The position numbers were made by a program, and so were the translations under genes. From Deltaproteobacteria bacterium (GTDB lineage: Bacteria; Desulfobacterota; Desulfobacteria; Desulfobacterales; JAUVVS01), in NCBI GenBank assembly GCA_030604545.1, contig JAUVVS010000097.1:1-7280 (forward strand): DNA of 7,280 nucleotides, read 5' to 3'. Of the stretch, positions 4,517-7,280 are shown piece by piece. Each line of letters opens with the position of its first letter. Position 1 is the stretch's first letter. Under the pieces are notes generated by a model that ran no database searches, was not told where the DNA came from, and saw only the letters and a program-made list of their open reading frames with translations.

Positions 4517-6490
4517 TCATTTCTTAGTTCCATATCTAATTGCCCTCTTTTTAAACGACTTTAACCCGCCTTCCATCAGGTTAATAAGGTGCTCCTTCTG
4601 ATCCTTCTCATCAATGGAAAAACCCGAGTTAATACCGGCAAATTTTTTACCTTTTGTGCTTAATAAAACGTAATTTTCCGGGTCCGAATTTACGACTAAA
4701 ATTGGATTGCCCGTAAATAATATAATTTGCCGTAAATCTTTATACTTCTTGATGATAGGAACGAGAAAATGTGCAATATCCTCGTTATCAAAATTACTTT
4801 CAGGCGCGTCAATTATTAACGGCCCGAAACTACCGCTTATAACTATCATAGAAATTATGGCAATTCTTCTCAAACTATTACGCAACTTGAAAAAATCCAT
4901 CATCTTCGCTTTTCCGGTACGCCAGTTAACATTTACGCGCAGCTTGTATCTCTTGTTATCTCCTTCCGCATAAAGAAGCCGTTCTTCTTTTATTTCAAGA
5001 AAATTCGGAATAGAAAACATCCTGTTAAAATTAGCGACATTCCGCCTTGTGGGCTTTCCGAAATGTTTTATTAAAAATGCGTTTAAATCATTCTTGGAGG
5101 AAATCAATTTCTCGATTTTACCCGAATGATAAAATTTGGGTTCTATCATCAATTCCTTCATCCGGCTCGCATTGATTCTGGCTACCGTTCCTTTATCCTT
5201 GTTTATTGAATATAAATCTACAAAATCGCTCTTATTATCATTGCAAAAAGCGTAATGATGCGGTCTTGAATCAATTACCTTTTCAACGAACAGTTTAACG
5301 TCCCCTTTGATTTTTGTGGAATCGGGCCTTACGGCCTTCTGCATCAATTGGAAAATGGACGATTTGCCCGACTCCTTCTCTCCGGCAACGCAGTTGAGGT
5401 GACGGTTAAACCTTATGAAACGCCTGCCGAAATATTTATTTTTTATCTCCACGCCGTATATGTAGAGGCCTTTTGTCACTTTTTTGTTAAGTTCAGATAT
5501 TCTGGCCCTTGAGGCAGGAATCCACACCGCGATTTTTAACCCGGCGAAAGAGGGGACCGTCATCTTTAAAAAAGTAAACCTTTTGCCTATCGATTTTAAA
5601 TCGTGTGCATCCGAACCCTGAAGATATGCAATTGGGGCAATTTCCCTCTTGACCCTTAACGATTTAATCCAGTTCTTTATTGTCATTTTGAGCTTTTTAT
5701 TCTGCCTGCTAAACTTTGAGGGATTCACGATCTCAACGGCCGATAACTTCTGGTTACAAAACACGTTTTTCATCGCACCGCTGTTAAGTTTGTAAAGTTT
5801 CAATAAGGCCTGATCGCTTCCGTCTATGTGCGCGACTATGGGTATCCCGCCTTTTCGCTGGATTAAATCCACGGCATCTATTACGCTTCTTTTACCGACC
5901 TTAGGATTTTTTCCCCACTCCTCAATGGCAAAACCCATTTCCTCCAAAAGGTCGCATATTATAAAATGAATCGCCCGCCGGGGTTCATGTGGCGGAAAAA
6001 CCGCCAGAATATGAATCCCTGTGCAGCTTATCTCCACGCCCGGCAGTATGGTTACAACCTTTTTGCCTGTTTGTGCATTTATCTTCTCGGCCTCGTCATC
6101 AATTATTTCGTACCATGTAGGCGCCTTTAAATCCATTATGCCGGCTTTGGAACCTGCATCGAGCCACAATGTCCCTATGGCGTTATGGTCAGTTATGGCA
6201 ACTAAGGAAAGTTTCTCTTCGACAAATCTCTTGACTATCTTCGCGGCAACTTCTCTTGCATTAGCCAATATTTTTTCCTGAATCTTTTTAACCTTGTCGC
6301 GATGTTTTTTGAAATCGCGATCATGGGTAGGATACTTAGCTTTGTAGGGATTGAAATTATAGCGGTTTTTTCCTCTTGCGTCTTCGGATGCCGGTGTATG
6401 AAAATGCAAGTCCACTTTATAGAATCTGGCCCCGAAATTAACCTTCCTTATTTTTTTAAAACTAGAAACTATATTTTTTTGAGTTCTCAT
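4517..6490 (-). CDS. PHP phosphoesterase-ABC/SMC-like ATPase fusion (TrlF-like)
   Basis: This is a 657-residue, two-domain cytoplasmic protein. The PHP metal-dependent phosphoesterase/nuclease domain spans about 24-330 and appears intact: DLHFHT (D27, H29, H31), ITDHNAIG (D101, H102), LPGVEIS (E153), GIHILA (H160), VAHID (H221) and GSDAH (D294, H296). The ATPase follows from about 343. LNCVAGEKESGKSS (365-378) is the Walker A, with K376. GPLIIDAPESNFDN (556-569) is the Walker B region, with D561 and probable catalytic E564. LFTGNPILVVNSDPE (591-605) occupies the place of the ABC switch loop. Only about 185 residues separate Walker A and B, with no long coiled coil, so it is compact for a PHP-SMC-like fusion. 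The substrate is unknown; cleavage of a nucleic acid or nucleotide under ATP control is inference. GGGGGGT lies 5 bases before ATG 6490. No partner gene is coupled to it. Confidence 0.85.
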   Translation of the reverse strand: MRTQKNIVSSFKKIRKVNFGARFYKVDLHFHTPASEDARGKNRYNFNPYKAKYPTHDRDFKKHRDKVKKIQEKILANAREVAAKIVKRFVEEKLSLVAITDHNAIGTLWLDAGSKAGIMDLKAPTWYEIIDDEAEKINAQTGKKVVTILPGVEISCTGIHILAVFPPHEPRRAIHFIICDLLEEMGFAIEEWGKNPKVGKRSVIDAVDLIQRKGGIPIVAHIDGSDQALLKLYKLNSGAMKNVFCNQKLSAVEIVNPSKFSRQNKKLKMTIKNWIKSLRVKREIAPIAYLQGSDAHDLKSIGKRFTFLKMTVPSFAGLKIAVWIPASRARISELNKKVTKGLYIYGVEIKNKYFGRRFIRFNRHLNCVAGEKESGKSSIFQLMQKAVRPDSTKIKGDVKLFVEKVIDSRPHHYAFCNDNKSDFVDLYSINKDKGTVARINASRMKELMIEPKFYHSGKIEKLISSKNDLNAFLIKHFGKPTRRNVANFNRMFSIPNFLEIKEERLLYAEGDNKRYKLRVNVNWRTGKAKMMDFFKLRNSLRRIAIISMIVISGSFGPLIIDAPESNFDNEDIAHFLVPIIKKYKDLRQIILFTGNPILVVNSDPENYVLLSTKGKKFAGINSGFSIDEKDQKEHLINLMEGGLKSFKKRAIRYGTKK

Positions 6491-6598
6491 CCAGACCCCC
6501 CTTCTAAAAACTTAAGAGCAGCGGATAATATATATCATTGTGCTTACAGAAGCTTCACGTCTTTGGTTTGCTGCGATGAGCCTATTGCGTAAAGCGTC

Positions 6599-6988
6599 CT
6601 ATCCCGCAAAAAATCCAAAAAAAGTCAAAACAGCGCCAAAGATAAGCGCACCAATTGAATGAACTATCAGCAGGTTTTCATTTTTCTGGTAAGCTTGCAT
6701 GAACTTGGGCACCGTATTCGGAAAGACAATTATCCATATACCTTTGATGAGCGCAATCCAACCTATGATTGTAATCATCACAGTCCAGTTGGCCACCCAC
6801 ACATTATGAATTAACACTATAACAATGCCGATAATAAGTGCAAACATCCCGCTGAAAAAAACCAGCGCAGTGTTCTTGCAATAGTCTTCCATGAACTTCT
6901 GATAGAATTGCCGGTTAAACATCATGCCTGCCGCTGCAACCAAATAAAATATGCCAAAAATCCTGGCGATAAATACAGATGTTTCCAT
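6599..6988 (-). CDS. Four-helix integral membrane protein, unknown function
   Basis: This is a 129-residue hydrophobic protein with four predicted membrane segments at about 5-23, 40-60, 67-88 and 106-128. A conserved-looking polar loop (FNRQFYQKFMEDYCKN, 24-39) lies between the first two, and HNVWVANWTVMITIIGWIAL (61-80) leads into the third. It has the look of a widespread small inner-membrane family, but I cannot name it or assign a function. ATG 6988 is preferred to the in-frame ATG at 7048 because AAGGAG lies 6 bases before it; the longer form would add a polar KKERD stretch and would overlap the candidate promoter. The pyruvate kinase gene ends 74 bases upstream, and the PHP-ATPase gene starts 108 bases downstream. 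Confidence 0.8.
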   Translation of the reverse strand: METSVFIARIFGIFYLVAAAGMMFNRQFYQKFMEDYCKNTALVFFSGMFALIIGIVIVLIHNVWVANWTVMITIIGWIALIKGIWIIVFPNTVPKFMQAYQKNENLLIVHSIGALIFGAVLTFFGFFAG

Positions 6989-6994
6989 ATCTCG

Positions 6995-7000
6995 CTCCTT
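6995..7000 (-). promoter_or_regulatory. Shine-Dalgarno deciding the start of the four-helix membrane protein
   Basis: AAGGAG on the minus strand, 6 bases before ATG 6988. It selects the 129-residue form over the 149-residue form beginning at 7048. Confidence 0.75.
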
Positions 7001-7007
7001 TTTTATA

Positions 7008-7036
7008 AGTATATACGTAAAACCGCAAAAATGCAA
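7008..7036 (-). promoter_or_regulatory. Candidate sigma70-type promoter for the four-helix membrane protein
   Basis: TTGCAT (7036-7031) and TATACT (7013-7008) on the minus strand lie 17 bases apart, just after the end of pyruvate kinase and just before the Shine-Dalgarno. The -10 is good, the -35 partial. If real, the longer 7048 start is excluded, because transcription would begin near 7001. Confidence 0.4.
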
Positions 7037-7062
7037 AACCCCCTGCAACGTGAGAATTGCCC

Positions 7063-7280
7063 TTAATTGTTAGACCGTCTCTTCAAGGCATATTCTGTAA
7101 ATTTTATAATATCATTCATCATTTTTACCGCCAGGGCAGGGTATGCGCCTATCGCGGTTTCTCCGGAAAGCATCAAATAGCCGGAGCCATCAAGGATAGC
7201 ATTTGCAATGTCGCTTACTTCAGCGCGTGTCGGCCTCTTATGCTCGGTCATGCTTTCGAGCATTTGAGTAGCGGTAATCA
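7063..7280 (-). CDS. pyk: Pyruvate kinase, 3' end only; C-terminal domain absent
   Basis: The frame enters at 7280 and ends with TAA at 7063, giving 72 codons. ATQMLESM followed by RPTRAEVSDIANAILDG and MLSGETAIGAYP is the diagnostic end of the pyruvate kinase barrel (phosphoenolpyruvate plus ADP to pyruvate plus ATP, the last step of glycolysis). In the usual enzyme of about 470 residues, more than 100 residues of allosteric C-terminal domain follow AVKMM. Here only about 17 residues (NDIIKFTEYALKRRSNN) follow before the stop. The 74 bases after the stop give no sign of a frameshifted continuation. This is therefore either a naturally short, C-domain-less pyruvate kinase or a truncated gene; the clean promoter and gene after it favour the first. 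The active-site half lies outside the window. Confidence 0.92.
   Translation of the reverse strand, partial: ITATQMLESMTEHKRPTRAEVSDIANAILDGSGYLMLSGETAIGAYPALAVKMMNDIIKFTEYALKRRSNN

Noticed and set aside
4404..4601. Plus-strand reading frame of 65 codons over the GACANTGTC array
   Set aside because: It begins inside the palindrome cluster, overlaps the end of the PHP-ATPase gene and has no ribosome binding site.
6491..6598. Small gene or RNA in the gap before the PHP-ATPase
   Set aside because: The 108 bases hold only AT-rich leader with a Shine-Dalgarno; no convincing -35/-10 pair, hairpin or reading frame was found.
6989..7048. Longer start at 7048 for the four-helix membrane protein
   Set aside because: The extra 20 residues lack a ribosome binding site and overlap a candidate promoter, while AAGGAG supports ATG 6988.

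Overview
The window looks like a piece of a Gram-negative bacterial chromosome from a low-to-moderate G+C organism. Every convincing gene reads on the minus strand. A lipid A-type acyltransferase and a Spy-like periplasmic protein imply an outer membrane with LPS. Intergenic CCTGCCGGCAGG-type palindromes and GCCGAAGC/GCGAAGGC hairpins resemble those I associate with uncultured lineages such as Omnitrophota. That placement is inference, not something the window proves.

Layout, right to left in the direction of transcription. 7280-7063 is the 3' end of pyruvate kinase, which stops right after the barrel domain. 6988-6599 is a four-helix membrane protein with its own promoter-like sequence. 6490-4517 is a large PHP-phosphoesterase/ABC-type ATPase fusion. 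4453-4356 is a cluster of GACANTGTC palindromes next to a candidate promoter. 4326-3970 is a DUF6157-like protein. 3920-3753 is a 55-residue membrane protein. 3696-3613 is a composite hairpin element. 3599-2742 is a PD-(D/E)xK restriction-endonuclease-like protein. 2738-2715 is a second copy of the repeat. 2695-1898 is a DnaQ-like 3'-5' exonuclease. 1850-1821 is a perfect inverted repeat. 1798-1268 is a small HEAT-repeat protein. 1209-1122 is a hairpin and promoter region. 1100-621 is a Spy/CpxP-like periplasmic protein, and 611-1 is the 5' two thirds of an LpxL-family acyltransferase.

Functionally, the two ends are core-like: glycolysis on the right, envelope biogenesis and stress on the left. 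The middle, about 1.2-6.5 kb, is accessory in character. It holds three putative nucleic-acid or nucleotide enzymes (PHP-ATPase, endonuclease fold, DEDDh exonuclease), two small proteins of unknown role and a HEAT protein, separated by repeats and hairpins. This could be a defence or DNA-maintenance island, but gene content is the only support. Only the Spy/acyltransferase pair, and possibly the DUF6157/small membrane protein pair, have tight operon-like spacing. No gene-free stretch reaches 300 bases; the longest are 4327-4516 and 1101-1267, and both are described. I saw no tRNA, rRNA, CRISPR array, transposase or convincing rho-independent terminator.
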